64,000 nt of DNA from Falsiruegeria mediterranea M17. Lineage in GTDB: Bacteria; Pseudomonadota; Alphaproteobacteria; Rhodobacterales; Rhodobacteraceae. The position numbers and the translations under genes were made by a program. The stretch is taken from NCBI RefSeq assembly GCF_900302455.1, contig NZ_ONZG01000002.1, positions 124,001-188,000 of the forward strand, in the 5' to 3' direction. Shown in pieces: positions 9,006 to 17,314 of the stretch. The notes below the pieces were generated by a model. The model made no database searches. It was not told where the DNA came from and saw nothing but the letters and a program-made list of their open reading frames with translations. The stretch's first letter is position 1. Every line of letters starts with the position of its first letter.

Positions 9006-9034
9006 GGGATAGCAGCGATTCCAATATGCGTCAA
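9006..9034 (-). promoter_or_regulatory. Predicted sigma-70 promoter of ivd
   Basis: On the minus strand TTGACG (9029-9034) and TATCCC (9006-9011) are spaced by 17 bp. The -35 box is one base from consensus; the -10 box is weaker. Confidence 0.55.
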
Positions 9035-9073
9035 CGATTGCGTATTGCGCTGCGACGTCGCGGCCCGAGGCGA

Positions 9074-9110
9074 CAAAAGAAAACCGCCCCACCGGGTGCG
9101 ACGGGGCGGC
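9074..9110 (-). terminator. Rho-independent terminator after the DegT-type gene
   Basis: Read on the minus strand, CCGCCCC and GGGGCGG form a 7-bp stem around a 12-nt loop, followed by TTTTCTTTT. Confidence 0.85.
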
Positions 9111-9151
9111 AATCAAACACTCGAGCGTGCGCGCAAGCGCACTCAATTTAG

Positions 9152-10348
9152 CTATAGCTGCGACTGGTGAACCGCGCTCACTTCGGCCCTGATGATGCGC
9201 GCAATCACCACGCAGTCGTCCAGACTGAACGTCAGTGGCACCCGCATGTCGACAATACCGGTCAAGACTCGATCACTTGCAGGCATCCGCTCGCTCTGCG
9301 CATAGCGCCAACTGTCATAGCGCGACGTGAAGCCCGCAGGCTCATCCGCGCCAAACCATTTGAGCTCTACCCCACGTGCCGCGCAGCGGGCAATCGCCTC
9401 CTGCACAGCCCTTGGCGTCCAATCCAGCAGCAAAAACTGGATCGATGACCCGACATAGCTTTCTTCCGCAGGCCGTTCAATCACCGTCAGCCCGGGGATG
9501 TCGCGCAACCCCGCCTCCAGTGCCTGATACCGCTCATTCCAGCGCGCAACCTGACGGTCCAGATCTTTCAACTGCGGGCGCAGGATCGAAGCCCGCAAGT
9601 TGTCCATCCGGCCCGATACATTGGGCGTATGGTACTTGATGCGCTCGAACACGTCTGGCCCCGGCGCTGCCAGATGCCGCTCATAAAGCATGTAAGACCC
9701 CGACAGCATCACCGCCTTGGCCGCCAGCTCTTCATCATCGGTGATCAACAGACCACCCTCACCCGAATTCACATGCTTGTAGGTCTGACAGGAATAACAG
9801 CCAAAGGCCCCCTGTCGCCCCGAAGGCACCCCGCGCCAGGCTGCCCCCATGGTATGGGCGCAATCCTCGATCACGGTGATCCCGGCGTTGTCGCAAATCT
9901 CCATCAACCGGTCCATGTCGCACAGATGCCCGCGCATGTGGCTGAGCAGCAGCACCTTGGCCTGATCCGCCTTGGCGGCCAGATCGTCCAGATCAATGGT
10001 CAACTCTTCGGTCACGCCGACAAACACAGGCCGTGCGTTGACCGACGCAATTGCGCCGGGCACCGGGGCCAGCGTGAACGCATTGGTCAGCACCGCATCG
10101 CCCGGCTGCACGCCAACCGCACGCATGGCCGTTGCCATAGCATAACCGCCCGAGGCTACGGCCAGGCAATACTTCGCACCGGTTTGTGCTGCAAATTCCT
10201 GTTCCAGCAGAGCGGTTTCACCCAACTCTCCGTCTGCCACATTGTAGCGGTGCAAACGCCCGTGCCGCAAAACGGCCAAAGCAGCCTCGATGGCCTCATC
10301 CGGGATGGGTTCCTGCTGCGTAAAGCTGCCTGTAAATCTCTCAGTCAT
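9152..10348 (-). CDS. DegT/DnrJ/EryC1/StrS-family PLP aminotransferase
   Basis: The 398-residue protein is a fold-type I PLP enzyme of the family that aminates keto-sugars and related carbonyl compounds. Landmarks are SGGYAMATAMRA (phosphate binding, about 66-77), the PLP-ring aspartate in VIEDCAHTMGA (Asp162), and the PLP lysine in SCQTYKHVNSGEGG (Lys191). The usual family motif around the lysine has SFHxxK; here it reads SCQTYK, so the substrate may be atypical. No other amino-sugar genes are nearby. It follows gph by 46 bp on the same strand and ends in a strong terminator, so the two probably form one transcript. Confidence 0.85.
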   Translation of the reverse strand: MTERFTGSFTQQEPIPDEAIEAALAVLRHGRLHRYNVADGELGETALLEQEFAAQTGAKYCLAVASGGYAMATAMRAVGVQPGDAVLTNAFTLAPVPGAIASVNARPVFVGVTEELTIDLDDLAAKADQAKVLLLSHMRGHLCDMDRLMEICDNAGITVIEDCAHTMGAAWRGVPSGRQGAFGCYSCQTYKHVNSGEGGLLITDDEELAAKAVMLSGSYMLYERHLAAPGPDVFERIKYHTPNVSGRMDNLRASILRPQLKDLDRQVARWNERYQALEAGLRDIPGLTVIERPAEESYVGSSIQFLLLDWTPRAVQEAIARCAARGVELKWFGADEPAGFTSRYDSWRYAQSERMPASDRVLTGIVDMRVPLTFSLDDCVVIARIIRAEVSAVHQSQL

Positions 10349-10394
10349 GCGAGGTTTGTCCGTTTGCTGTCCGGGGCCGTCAAGCGCCCAAAGG

Positions 10395-11093
10395 TCAATT
10401 CACATTTCCCAAAGCCGCGTTTTTGCTCTTTGCACTCAGGACGCGCCCCACCAGATCGGGCAGATCGGCGTAATCCTCCAAAAGCGCTTCGGGCTCCAAC
10501 GCGGCCATATCCGCGCCTGACGGACCAAAAGTCACCAGGATCGACGGCACACCCGCCGCGCGTGAAGTGTTGCGGTCCGTGTCGGAATCCCCGATCAGCA
10601 CGCAGTGATCGGGATGCCCACCCGCCTGCCGCGCGGCCTCGCGCAGGGGTTCGGGATCAGGTTTGCGCACTGGCAAGGTGTCCGCCCCAATGAGCGACGC
10701 GAATGCATCGCGGGCGCCCAATCGCTGCATCAACAGCTCGGCCAGGCCTTCGGGTTTGTTGGTGCAGATGCCGACACCGTATCCCAACGTCTTGAGCTGC
10801 TCGACCGCATCCATCGCCCCCGGGTACAGGAACGTATGGGTGTCGATCGCCTCGGCATAGGCCTCAAGCAGGACCGGGTAATAGCGATCAACGGTTGACT
10901 GTTCCAACGCGCCCACGCGTTCCAGCCCACGGGTCAGCATCATCCGGCCCCCGCGCAGGGCGATCCCGGCATCCTGACCCGGGATCAACACATCCCCGTG
11001 CCCCATGTCTCGAAAGCAATGGTTCGCAGCCGCTAGCAGATCGCCTGACGTATCCGCCAGAGTTCCGTCCAGATCAAAGATTACTGTCTGCAT
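10395..11093 (-). CDS. gph: Phosphoglycolate phosphatase (HAD superfamily)
   Basis: This protein removes phosphate from 2-phosphoglycolate, a product of DNA repair and of RuBisCO oxygenation. The 232-residue HAD fold has motif I FDLDGTLADT (nucleophile Asp7), motif II CTNKPEG, the motif III lysine in RKPDPEPL and motif IV IGDSDTDRNTSRAAG. Length and cap size match bacterial Gph. Another HAD phosphatase specificity, for example for a sugar phosphate used by the aminotransferase downstream, cannot be excluded. The upstream gap to the divergent PPOX gene is 207 bp and probably holds both promoters. Confidence 0.85.
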   Translation of the reverse strand: MQTVIFDLDGTLADTSGDLLAAANHCFRDMGHGDVLIPGQDAGIALRGGRMMLTRGLERVGALEQSTVDRYYPVLLEAYAEAIDTHTFLYPGAMDAVEQLKTLGYGVGICTNKPEGLAELLMQRLGARDAFASLIGADTLPVRKPDPEPLREAARQAGGHPDHCVLIGDSDTDRNTSRAAGVPSILVTFGPSGADMAALEPEALLEDYADLPDLVGRVLSAKSKNAALGNVN

Positions 11094-11300
11094 CCTGTCC
11101 CCATTCGCCCCTGCGCGCTCTGCGGTCTTTCGCGACGCACAATCTCCTTAACTCGCGAATAATCTGCGGCAGCGTGAAATTAAAGTGAATTCGCGCCCGA
11201 ACACCGGCTTTTGAGCGCCAAAAGGCTTGCACAGGCGCGCGGGCGCCGCGCTAGGATGACCCTATATGCCCACAGGAAACAACAACCGGACGGAGAGGCC

Positions 11301-11843
11301 ATGGCCAAGCAGTTTGACCGTATCGAAGACCAGCACCGCAGCTTTATCGAGGAACAACATATGTTCTTCACCGGGTCTGCCGGGCCCGAGGGGCGGGTGA
11401 ATATCTCGCCCAAGGGAATGGATTCGCTGCGGGTGTTGGGACCAAACCGCATCTCGTGGATGAACCTGACCGGCAGCGGCAATGAAACGGCCGGGCATTT
11501 GCGTGAAAACCCGCGCATGACGATGATGTGGTGTTCCTTCACCACCAGACCGATGATCCTGCGCACCTTTGGTACCGCGCGAGCCACCCATGTAAACGAC
11601 CCCGAGTGGGATGAGCTTGCACAGCATTTTCCGGCACACCGCAGTGCTCGCCAGATCTTTGATCTGGACATCGACCTGGTCCAAACCTCTTGCGGGTATG
11701 CCGTGCCGTTCATGGAATTCCAGTCAGACCGCGACACCATGCAAAAATGGGTCGACGGCAAGACCGACGAGGAACTGCGCGCCTATTGGCAGAACAGAAA
11801 TACCGAAACCATCGACGGAAAACCCACTGGCGTTCCTGTCTGA
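11301..11843 (+). CDS. Pyridoxamine 5'-phosphate oxidase-family flavoprotein
   Basis: This 180-residue split-barrel protein of the PPOX superfamily probably binds FMN or F420-like flavin; the substrate is unknown. I start at 11301 because GGAGAGG lies just upstream, although the frame is open from 11211. The N-terminal half contains FFTGSAGPEGRVNISPKGMDSLRV, typical of general-stress-type PPOX proteins, followed by NPRMTMMWCSF and LRTFGTARA. Its stop abuts the stop of the convergent FkbM gene without a spare base (TGATCA). Confidence 0.85.
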   Translation: MAKQFDRIEDQHRSFIEEQHMFFTGSAGPEGRVNISPKGMDSLRVLGPNRISWMNLTGSGNETAGHLRENPRMTMMWCSFTTRPMILRTFGTARATHVNDPEWDELAQHFPAHRSARQIFDLDIDLVQTSCGYAVPFMEFQSDRDTMQKWVDGKTDEELRAYWQNRNTETIDGKPTGVPV

Positions 11844-12563
11844 TCAGTCGCGAACATAGAGCACATCACCATGGCGTGGCACCTGTACGTAACGGTGGGA
11901 TGCCAGCCTGAACCCCATGGAAGTCATATGTGCGTCGATGTCCTTGAACTGCGTGCCGCCCTCGTACATCGGCACGCGTGACACTTCGCATTTGCATTGC
12001 GAGAACTGCCTGAGCCCGTCCCCCAGCCCCTTGAGAACTGGCAACTCGTGCCCCTGGACGTCGACCACCAGCATGGGCCGCGCCGCGGCCGAGACATCCA
12101 CATCATGACGGGCCAGAATCTCTGGCAGTGAACGGGTTGTCATGGCGATCACTTCGCCAGTTTCGTGGCTGTGGGGAAAACGCTCGCGGTAGGTGCCCGT
12201 CGACCCATGAACCGATGATGAGCTGCCATCCCCATTGAAACGGTTGAAAGACAGCTCTTCGCCATCACTGGCGGACACAAGCGCGTTTTCTGCCACGTGG
12301 TGCGTAGATTTCGGTCTCTCTGCCAAGACCTTGGTCAGCTTCGAAAAAGTGTCGGGGTCTGCCTCAACCCACAGAACTGTCCGGGCCCCACACCGTTCAT
12401 AAAACTCTGCATCCTCGGCCCAATGGGCCCCAACGTGCACGATCAGATCAATCGGCGCGCGCCGCTCCATCAACAGCTCATACTTCGATGCCCGAAAGTA
12501 CTTTCTCCATCCCTGCGGCACCAGTTTCTTGGCTGATCGCTCTACCCCCTTGAGAAATCTCAT
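11844..12563 (-). CDS. FkbM-family methyltransferase
   Basis: FkbM-family enzymes are SAM-dependent O-methyltransferases of sugars, glycolipids or other small molecules. In this 239-residue protein the SAM-binding region is DLIVHVGAHWAEDAEFYERCGA (motif I about residues 39-60, with the acidic end of strand 2 in VLWVEADP), and the later conserved strand is MLVVDVQGHELPVLKG. The N-terminus is basic and lacks a signal peptide. There are no neighbouring glycan genes, so the acceptor cannot be named; surface polysaccharide is a common target. Confidence 0.85.
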   Translation of the reverse strand: MRFLKGVERSAKKLVPQGWRKYFRASKYELLMERRAPIDLIVHVGAHWAEDAEFYERCGARTVLWVEADPDTFSKLTKVLAERPKSTHHVAENALVSASDGEELSFNRFNGDGSSSSVHGSTGTYRERFPHSHETGEVIAMTTRSLPEILARHDVDVSAAARPMLVVDVQGHELPVLKGLGDGLRQFSQCKCEVSRVPMYEGGTQFKDIDAHMTSMGFRLASHRYVQVPRHGDVLYVRD

Positions 12564-12660
12564 TCCGTTCCCTTTGTATCTTCCGGCTCTGGATGCATAA
12601 CAGCCCTCTTGATCCCGGAAAAGTGGTCCATATGCTGCAGATCAAAATAAGGATCTGAAC

Positions 12661-13347
12661 ATGCTTGCTGCTTATCTGGATGAAATCAAATCGCATGCCG
12701 ACGCCGCGCGCGCGCCCGGCATGGCGTCTTATCACAAGATAGAGCGCGAATATCTGGGGGTAGCAAACCCGATTTTGAACGATCTGACAAAGACTTGGCG
12801 CCAGAACCTCACCGTTGAGGAGCGTGTTCATCTGGCGACTGAGCTGTGGCAGACCAATATCTATGAGGCGCGGCTTGCCGCCTCGAAACTGCTGACCCAG
12901 GCGCGCATCCGTCCTGATGAGGCCGCGTGGGAGTTGCTGCAAAGTTGGTTGCCGGATTTTGACAGCTGGGCGATTGCCGATCACGCCTGTATGGCGGCGC
13001 AGAAGCGGCTGACCGCCGATCCCCAACGCCTGGATCAGGTCGAGGAATGGACCCGATCAGATCACATGTGGACCCGGCGCGCCGCCTTGGTCGCGACCCT
13101 GCCCTGGACCAAACAGAACCACCCCAAGCCCGACGACCTGCTCCGCCGTGACCGCATCCTTGGATGGGCCGCGGGCTATGTTCCGGACCGCGATTGGTTC
13201 ATCCAAAAGGCCATCGCCTGGTGGCTGCGCGAGCTGTCCAAACACGATGTCGAGCGCACCCGCGCGTTTCTGGCCACCCATGGCGATGACATGAAACCCT
13301 TTGCCCGCAAAGAAGCAGGCCGGTTCCTGAAAGCTCAGCTGGAGTAA
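12661..13347 (+). CDS. AlkD-like DNA alkylation repair protein
   Basis: This 228-residue all-helical HEAT-repeat-like protein resembles AlkC/AlkD DNA glycosylases, which excise N3- and N7-alkylpurines. The stretch DSWAIADHACM followed by EEWTRSDHMWTRRAALVAT has the Trp and Asp pattern of the AlkD DNA-binding groove, and KAIAWWLRELSKHD matches the C-terminal repeat. An AAGGAT ribosome site precedes the ATG. The 3' end overlaps the convergent lipoprotein gene by 13 bp. The gene upstream is divergent, so this is probably a single-gene transcript. Confidence 0.85.
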   Translation: MLAAYLDEIKSHADAARAPGMASYHKIEREYLGVANPILNDLTKTWRQNLTVEERVHLATELWQTNIYEARLAASKLLTQARIRPDEAAWELLQSWLPDFDSWAIADHACMAAQKRLTADPQRLDQVEEWTRSDHMWTRRAALVATLPWTKQNHPKPDDLLRRDRILGWAAGYVPDRDWFIQKAIAWWLRELSKHDVERTRAFLATHGDDMKPFARKEAGRFLKAQLE

Positions 13348-13796
13348 ACGTCCAGTTCGACCAGCTGCTCCAACGGAGCAAGCAGTTTGCGCATCGCCTC
13401 AAGCGACAGATGGCTGCCCGCGCCCGGATCACCGGGAATCGGGATCAAGGTCACCGTTGCGGATGCACCTGTTTTGCGCACAACGACACGACCTGTTCGC
13501 TCGATCCGGACCAAGGGCGTTTCCATCCAGATCCCACCCTTGGTCGGATCACCCAATCCCGCGACTGTCTGTTTGGCACCTTCCCAGGTTTCCAATTGCT
13601 GCGCTTCAGAGGTCTGGGCTGGCTCGGATGTCTCTGTTTCAACAGCCTCAGAAGCTTCAGCTACAGCCTCTTCTTCTGCAACAGTTTCAACAGGTTCCGG
13701 GTCAGAACTGAACCACCCCCCAACCCGATCCGTGGTGGAACGCACCTGGTCGCATCCCGCGACCGCGACAACGGCAATCAACAACGCATATTTCAT
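13335..13796 (-). CDS. Small lipoprotein of unknown function
   Basis: The 153-residue protein starts with a short lipoprotein signal MKYALLIAVVAVAGC (lipobox VAGC, lipidated Cys15). A low-complexity acidic linker rich in Glu, Val and Ala (about residues 31-70) leads to a compact C-terminal domain containing GLGDPTKGGIWMETPLV and TGASATVTLIPIPGDPGAGS. I do not recognise the domain. Placement next to moaA gives no functional clue. Confidence 0.75.
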   Translation of the reverse strand: MKYALLIAVVAVAGCDQVRSTTDRVGGWFSSDPEPVETVAEEEAVAEASEAVETETSEPAQTSEAQQLETWEGAKQTVAGLGDPTKGGIWMETPLVRIERTGRVVVRKTGASATVTLIPIPGDPGAGSHLSLEAMRKLLAPLEQLVELDVYSS

Positions 13797-13887
13797 GCCC
13801 TGACCCTAGTCGCGCACCACGTCGCGCACCACCCCAATTCTCACATTGCCCTTGCCGGGGTGTGGGCCACGCTTTACCTATGCTCAC

Positions 13888-14895
13888 ATGACCGCACCGC
13901 TGATCGATCCATTCGCCCGCGCCATCACCTACCTGCGTGTTTCCGTTACGGACCGCTGCGATTTCCGCTGTGTGTATTGCATGTCGGAAAACATGACCTT
14001 TTTGCCAAAGAAAGAGCTGCTGACGCTCGAAGAGCTGGACCGCATGTGCTCGACCTTTGTGGGCTTGGGCGTTGAAAAGCTGCGGATCACGGGCGGAGAG
14101 CCGCTGGTGCGGCGAGATATCATGACCTTCTTCCAGTCGATGACCCGGCATCTGGACAGCGGCGCGCTCAAAGAACTGACGCTGACCACCAACGGTTCGC
14201 AGCTGGAACGCTTTGCCGATCAGCTCTATGCCGCTGGCGTGCGGCGGGTGAACATCTCGCTCGATACGCTGGACGAGAAGAAGTTTGCCAATGTCACCCG
14301 CTGGGGCCGCCTGCCGCAAGTGCTGCGCGGCATCGATGCAGCGCAAAAGGCCGGCCTGCGGGTCAAGATCAACGCAGTGGCGCTCAAGGGCTTCAACGAA
14401 CCCGAACTGCCCGCGATCACCGAATGGTGCGCCGAACGCGACATGGACCTGACCTGGATCGAGGTCATGCCGATGGGTGATCTGGGCAACGAGGACCGGT
14501 TGGATCAATATTGGTCGCTCAAGGATGTGCGGGCGGAATATGCCCAGCATTACACAGTCACCGACCTGGCCGAGCGTACGGGTGGTCCGGCACGCTATGT
14601 GCGGCTGGAAGAGACCGGGCAGAAAATCGGCTTCATCACCCCGCTCAGCCACAACTTCTGTGAAAGCTGCAACCGCGTGCGCCTGACCTGCACCGGCGAG
14701 CTGTACATGTGCCTGGGCCAAGAAGACATGGCCGATCTCCGCGCGCCGCTCAGAGCGCATCCCGATGACCCCGCAGCACTTGAGGCCGCGATCCGCGATG
14801 CGATCTCGCACAAGCCCAAGGGCCACGATTTCGATTACTCCCGCCAACGCGCCGACGGCCAGATGAGCCGCCACATGAGCCACACAGGCGGTTGA
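13888..14895 (+). CDS. moaA: GTP 3',8-cyclase MoaA (molybdenum cofactor)
   Basis: MoaA is the radical-SAM enzyme that converts GTP to 3',8-cyclo-GTP, the first step of molybdenum cofactor synthesis with MoaC. I start at 13888 (335 residues), which gives the normal family N-terminus; the frame is open from 13846. The SAM cluster motif is Cys24-x3-Cys28-x2-Cys31; the second 4Fe-4S cluster uses [12 protein letters not shown]. The protein ends in Gly-Gly, which is needed for catalysis in characterised MoaA. Its TGA overlaps the ATG of kdtA by one base. IorB in this window is a molybdoenzyme that would need this pathway. Confidence 0.95.
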   Translation: MTAPLIDPFARAITYLRVSVTDRCDFRCVYCMSENMTFLPKKELLTLEELDRMCSTFVGLGVEKLRITGGEPLVRRDIMTFFQSMTRHLDSGALKELTLTTNGSQLERFADQLYAAGVRRVNISLDTLDEKKFANVTRWGRLPQVLRGIDAAQKAGLRVKINAVALKGFNEPELPAITEWCAERDMDLTWIEVMPMGDLGNEDRLDQYWSLKDVRAEYAQHYTVTDLAERTGGPARYVRLEETGQKIGFITPLSHNFCESCNRVRLTCTGELYMCLGQEDMADLRAPLRAHPDDPAALEAAIRDAISHKPKGHDFDYSRQRADGQMSRHMSHTGG

Positions 14896-16193
14896 TGTCT
14901 GCCCCAGCCGGGAAACCGACACCGCTTTATCACCTGTATCGGGGTGTGACAGCGGCGATTGCTCCATTTGCCTGGGCCTCTGTTGCGCGCAAGTTGCGCA
15001 AGGCCGGGGTGCCAACCGAGCGCCAACAGGAACGTCTGGGCGTGGCCAGCCTGCCCCGCCCACCCGGACAACTGGTGTGGTTTCATGGTGCAAGCGTGGG
15101 TGAAAGCCTGTCGGTCCTGACCCTGATCACCCGCATGGGCGAGCGCCTGCCCGGGACCGAGTTTCTGATCACCTCGGGCACGCCCACCTCGGCCGAACTG
15201 ATCGCCAAACGCCTGCCCCCGCGCGCACGGCACCAGTTTGCACCGTTGGATGTGCATGGTCCTGTGGGACGGTTCTACAACCATTGGCGACCCGACGCCG
15301 GGATTTTTGTCGAAAGCGAGATTTGGCCGCAGATGCTGGTCAAGGGACGCGAACGCGGCACCCGATTGGCCCTGCTGAACGCACGGTTGTCGCAAAAGTC
15401 GGTCGAAGGCTGGAAGAAACGCCCCAAGACCGCGCGCTTCCTGCTGGATCAGTTCCGCCTGATGCTGACACAGAACGAACAAACCGCGCGGAACCTGCGG
15501 GACATGGGCGCCGATCCGGTCCGTGTGAAGCCGGGCACCAACCTCAAGGCGACCTCGGCACCGCTGCCGGTGGACGAACTGGCCTTGGCGCGCATTCGGG
15601 CTGAGATCGGCGACCGTCCGGTCTGGATCGCCAGTTCGACCCATGCGGGTGAAGAGGAAACGGTGCTGGCTGCACACAAGGAGCTGCTCAAGAGCGATCC
15701 GGATCTTCTGCTGCTACTCATCCCCCGCCATCCGGATCGCGGGGAAGAGATCAAGCGCCTGGTCGGGCAAGCGGGGCTGACGTGCGCACAACGCGCGGCC
15801 GGACAATCGTTGGCCCCGGATACGCAAGTCTATATGGCGGATACACTGGGCGAGACCGGCACCTGGTATGCGCTCTGCCCGCTGGTGTTCATGGGTGGCT
15901 CGCTGCTCGAAATCGGCGGCCACAATCCGTTCGAACCAGCACAGGCCGGAGCCGCCGTCATCACCGGACCAGGATACTACAATTTCCGCGAAACCTTTGA
16001 GCCGCTGATCGCCCAAGGCGGCGCGGCGCAGATCACCGATGCCGCCAGCCTGGCTGCCGCCGTCTCACATTGGCTTACCAACCCGCAGGCACTGGAAGCG
16101 GCCTGCGCCGCCGCCCGCACCTGCGTCCAGGATCAAGCCAACGCTTTGGACGATGTCGTGGAAACCCTGATAAAGGCGTTGGAGCTGGAATGA
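14895..16193 (+). CDS. kdtA: 3-deoxy-D-manno-octulosonic acid transferase (Kdo transferase)
   Basis: KdtA (WaaA) adds Kdo to the lipid A precursor at the cytoplasmic face of the inner membrane. The 432-residue GT30 protein has an N-terminal hydrophobic anchor near residues 12-30, then VWFHGASVGE with the catalytic glutamate, and SEIWPQML in the N-terminal half. The C-terminal half has VWIASSTHAGEEE, IPRHPDR and a nucleotide-sugar motif FMGGSLLEIGGHNPFEPA. The start overlaps the moaA stop (TGATG) and the stop overlaps the lpcC start (ATGA), so three genes are coupled although moaA is functionally unrelated. Confidence 0.95.
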   Translation: MSAPAGKPTPLYHLYRGVTAAIAPFAWASVARKLRKAGVPTERQQERLGVASLPRPPGQLVWFHGASVGESLSVLTLITRMGERLPGTEFLITSGTPTSAELIAKRLPPRARHQFAPLDVHGPVGRFYNHWRPDAGIFVESEIWPQMLVKGRERGTRLALLNARLSQKSVEGWKKRPKTARFLLDQFRLMLTQNEQTARNLRDMGADPVRVKPGTNLKATSAPLPVDELALARIRAEIGDRPVWIASSTHAGEEETVLAAHKELLKSDPDLLLLLIPRHPDRGEEIKRLVGQAGLTCAQRAAGQSLAPDTQVYMADTLGETGTWYALCPLVFMGGSLLEIGGHNPFEPAQAGAAVITGPGYYNFRETFEPLIAQGGAAQITDAASLAAAVSHWLTNPQALEAACAAARTCVQDQANALDDVVETLIKALELE

Positions 16194-17236
16194 CGCCCGA
16201 GCTTTTTGTCACCAACTTCAACAAGAACTTCACCGGGGTGTCGGCTACGGCGGCCAATGTCGTCCGTCAGCAAATCAAACACCACGACCTACGCTTGGTT
16301 GGCCACTCCCTGCCCGGCTGTCCTGCCCCCATCACGACCAGCGATGCCAAACGGTTGAGCCGCCATGCACCCAAGGGGCGCCCGTTTGCGATCTGGCATG
16401 TGCGCCGCAACCCGGAAATGCGCGTTGCCATCTGGGCGCGTGATGTGCTGCAACTGCCCATTCGCATTGTCTTCACCTCGGCCGCGCAGCGCCTGCATTC
16501 GGCCTATCCCCGCTGGTTGATCAGCCGCATGGACGCGGTGGTGGCCACAACCGAGCGCGCGGCCGAGTTTGTTCCACATGTACGCGCCGTAGTTCCGCAT
16601 GGCGTCGATACGGACCTTTTCACCCCTGCGGGTGAGCGCGCCGCAGCCTGGGCCGCGACCGGATACGGCGGCAAGATAGGCATCGCCACCATCGGGCGCA
16701 TCCGACCTGAAAAAGGCACCGATCTGTTTGTCGAAGCGATGCTGCGCTTGCTGCCAGATATGCCAGGGGCAACCGCCTTGGTCATCGGGCGCGCAGGTGG
16801 CAAACATGATGCGTTTCAGCAAAAGCTTCAGGACCAGATCGCCGCCGCAGGTCTGAACGACCGCTTCCTCTTTCCCGGCGAAGTGCCCGCCGCCGAGTTG
16901 CCCGCGCTAATGCAAGGCCTGTCGCTGGTGATGCAACTGCCCCGCTATGAGGGGTATGGCATGGCCCCGCTCGAAGGGATGGCCAGCGGCGTGCCGTTTG
17001 TGGGCAGCGAAGCTGGCTATTACCAGGCCTTCTCGGCCCAAGGGCGCACTGGAGCCATCGTGCCGCTAGAGGCCGCCGCAGAGGCTGCTAAAGCCGCCAG
17101 AGCGATCCTGTCGGACACAGAGAAACATGCCGCCATGTCCCGCGCGGCGCGCGAGGTCGCGGAACACAGCTTCAGCGCCGCACGCGAGGCCGCAGGCATA
17201 GGCGCTGTGTATGAAGGGCTCTGGTCAAGCCGCTGA
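16190..17236 (+). CDS. lpcC: LPS core mannosyltransferase-like glycosyltransferase (GT4)
   Basis: This 348-residue GT4 protein resembles rhizobial LpcC, which adds mannose to Kdo of the LPS inner core. Matching features are NFKNFTGVSATA-like residues near the N-terminus (here NFNKNFTGVSATAANVV), IWHVRRNPEMRVAI, RIVFTSAAQR and the GT4 signatures GRIRPEKGTDLFVEA and RYEGYGMAPLEGMASG. I start at the ATG overlapping the kdtA TGA; the open frame continues upstream to 16070 without a better start. Coupling with kdtA fits a step on freshly Kdo-modified lipid A. Exact sugar specificity is inferred. Confidence 0.85.
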   Translation: MTPELFVTNFNKNFTGVSATAANVVRQQIKHHDLRLVGHSLPGCPAPITTSDAKRLSRHAPKGRPFAIWHVRRNPEMRVAIWARDVLQLPIRIVFTSAAQRLHSAYPRWLISRMDAVVATTERAAEFVPHVRAVVPHGVDTDLFTPAGERAAAWAATGYGGKIGIATIGRIRPEKGTDLFVEAMLRLLPDMPGATALVIGRAGGKHDAFQQKLQDQIAAAGLNDRFLFPGEVPAAELPALMQGLSLVMQLPRYEGYGMAPLEGMASGVPFVGSEAGYYQAFSAQGRTGAIVPLEAAAEAAKAARAILSDTEKHAAMSRAAREVAEHSFSAAREAAGIGAVYEGLWSSR

Positions 17237-17251
17237 CCCGTCTTCATCTTT

Positions 17252-17303
17252 CCGAAATACTTCGGGAAAAGCCCCGCAGGGGTCGGGGGCAAGAGCCCCC
17301 TTC
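17252..17303. terminator. Cluster of three hairpins between convergent operons
   Basis: Three small stems follow one another: CCGAA/TTCGG, CCCC/GGGG and GGGGGC/GCCCCC. On the minus strand the CCCCTGCGGGGC stem is followed by TTTTC, which suits termination of the M20 operon; the plus strand has only a weak T-run. Confidence 0.5.
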
Positions 17304-17314
17304 CCAACTTTCTA

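Noticed and set aside
13702-15093. Minus-strand open frame of 463 codons opposite moaA
   Set aside because: moaA has intact radical-SAM motifs on the plus strand; the antisense frame has no recognisable domain or ribosome site.
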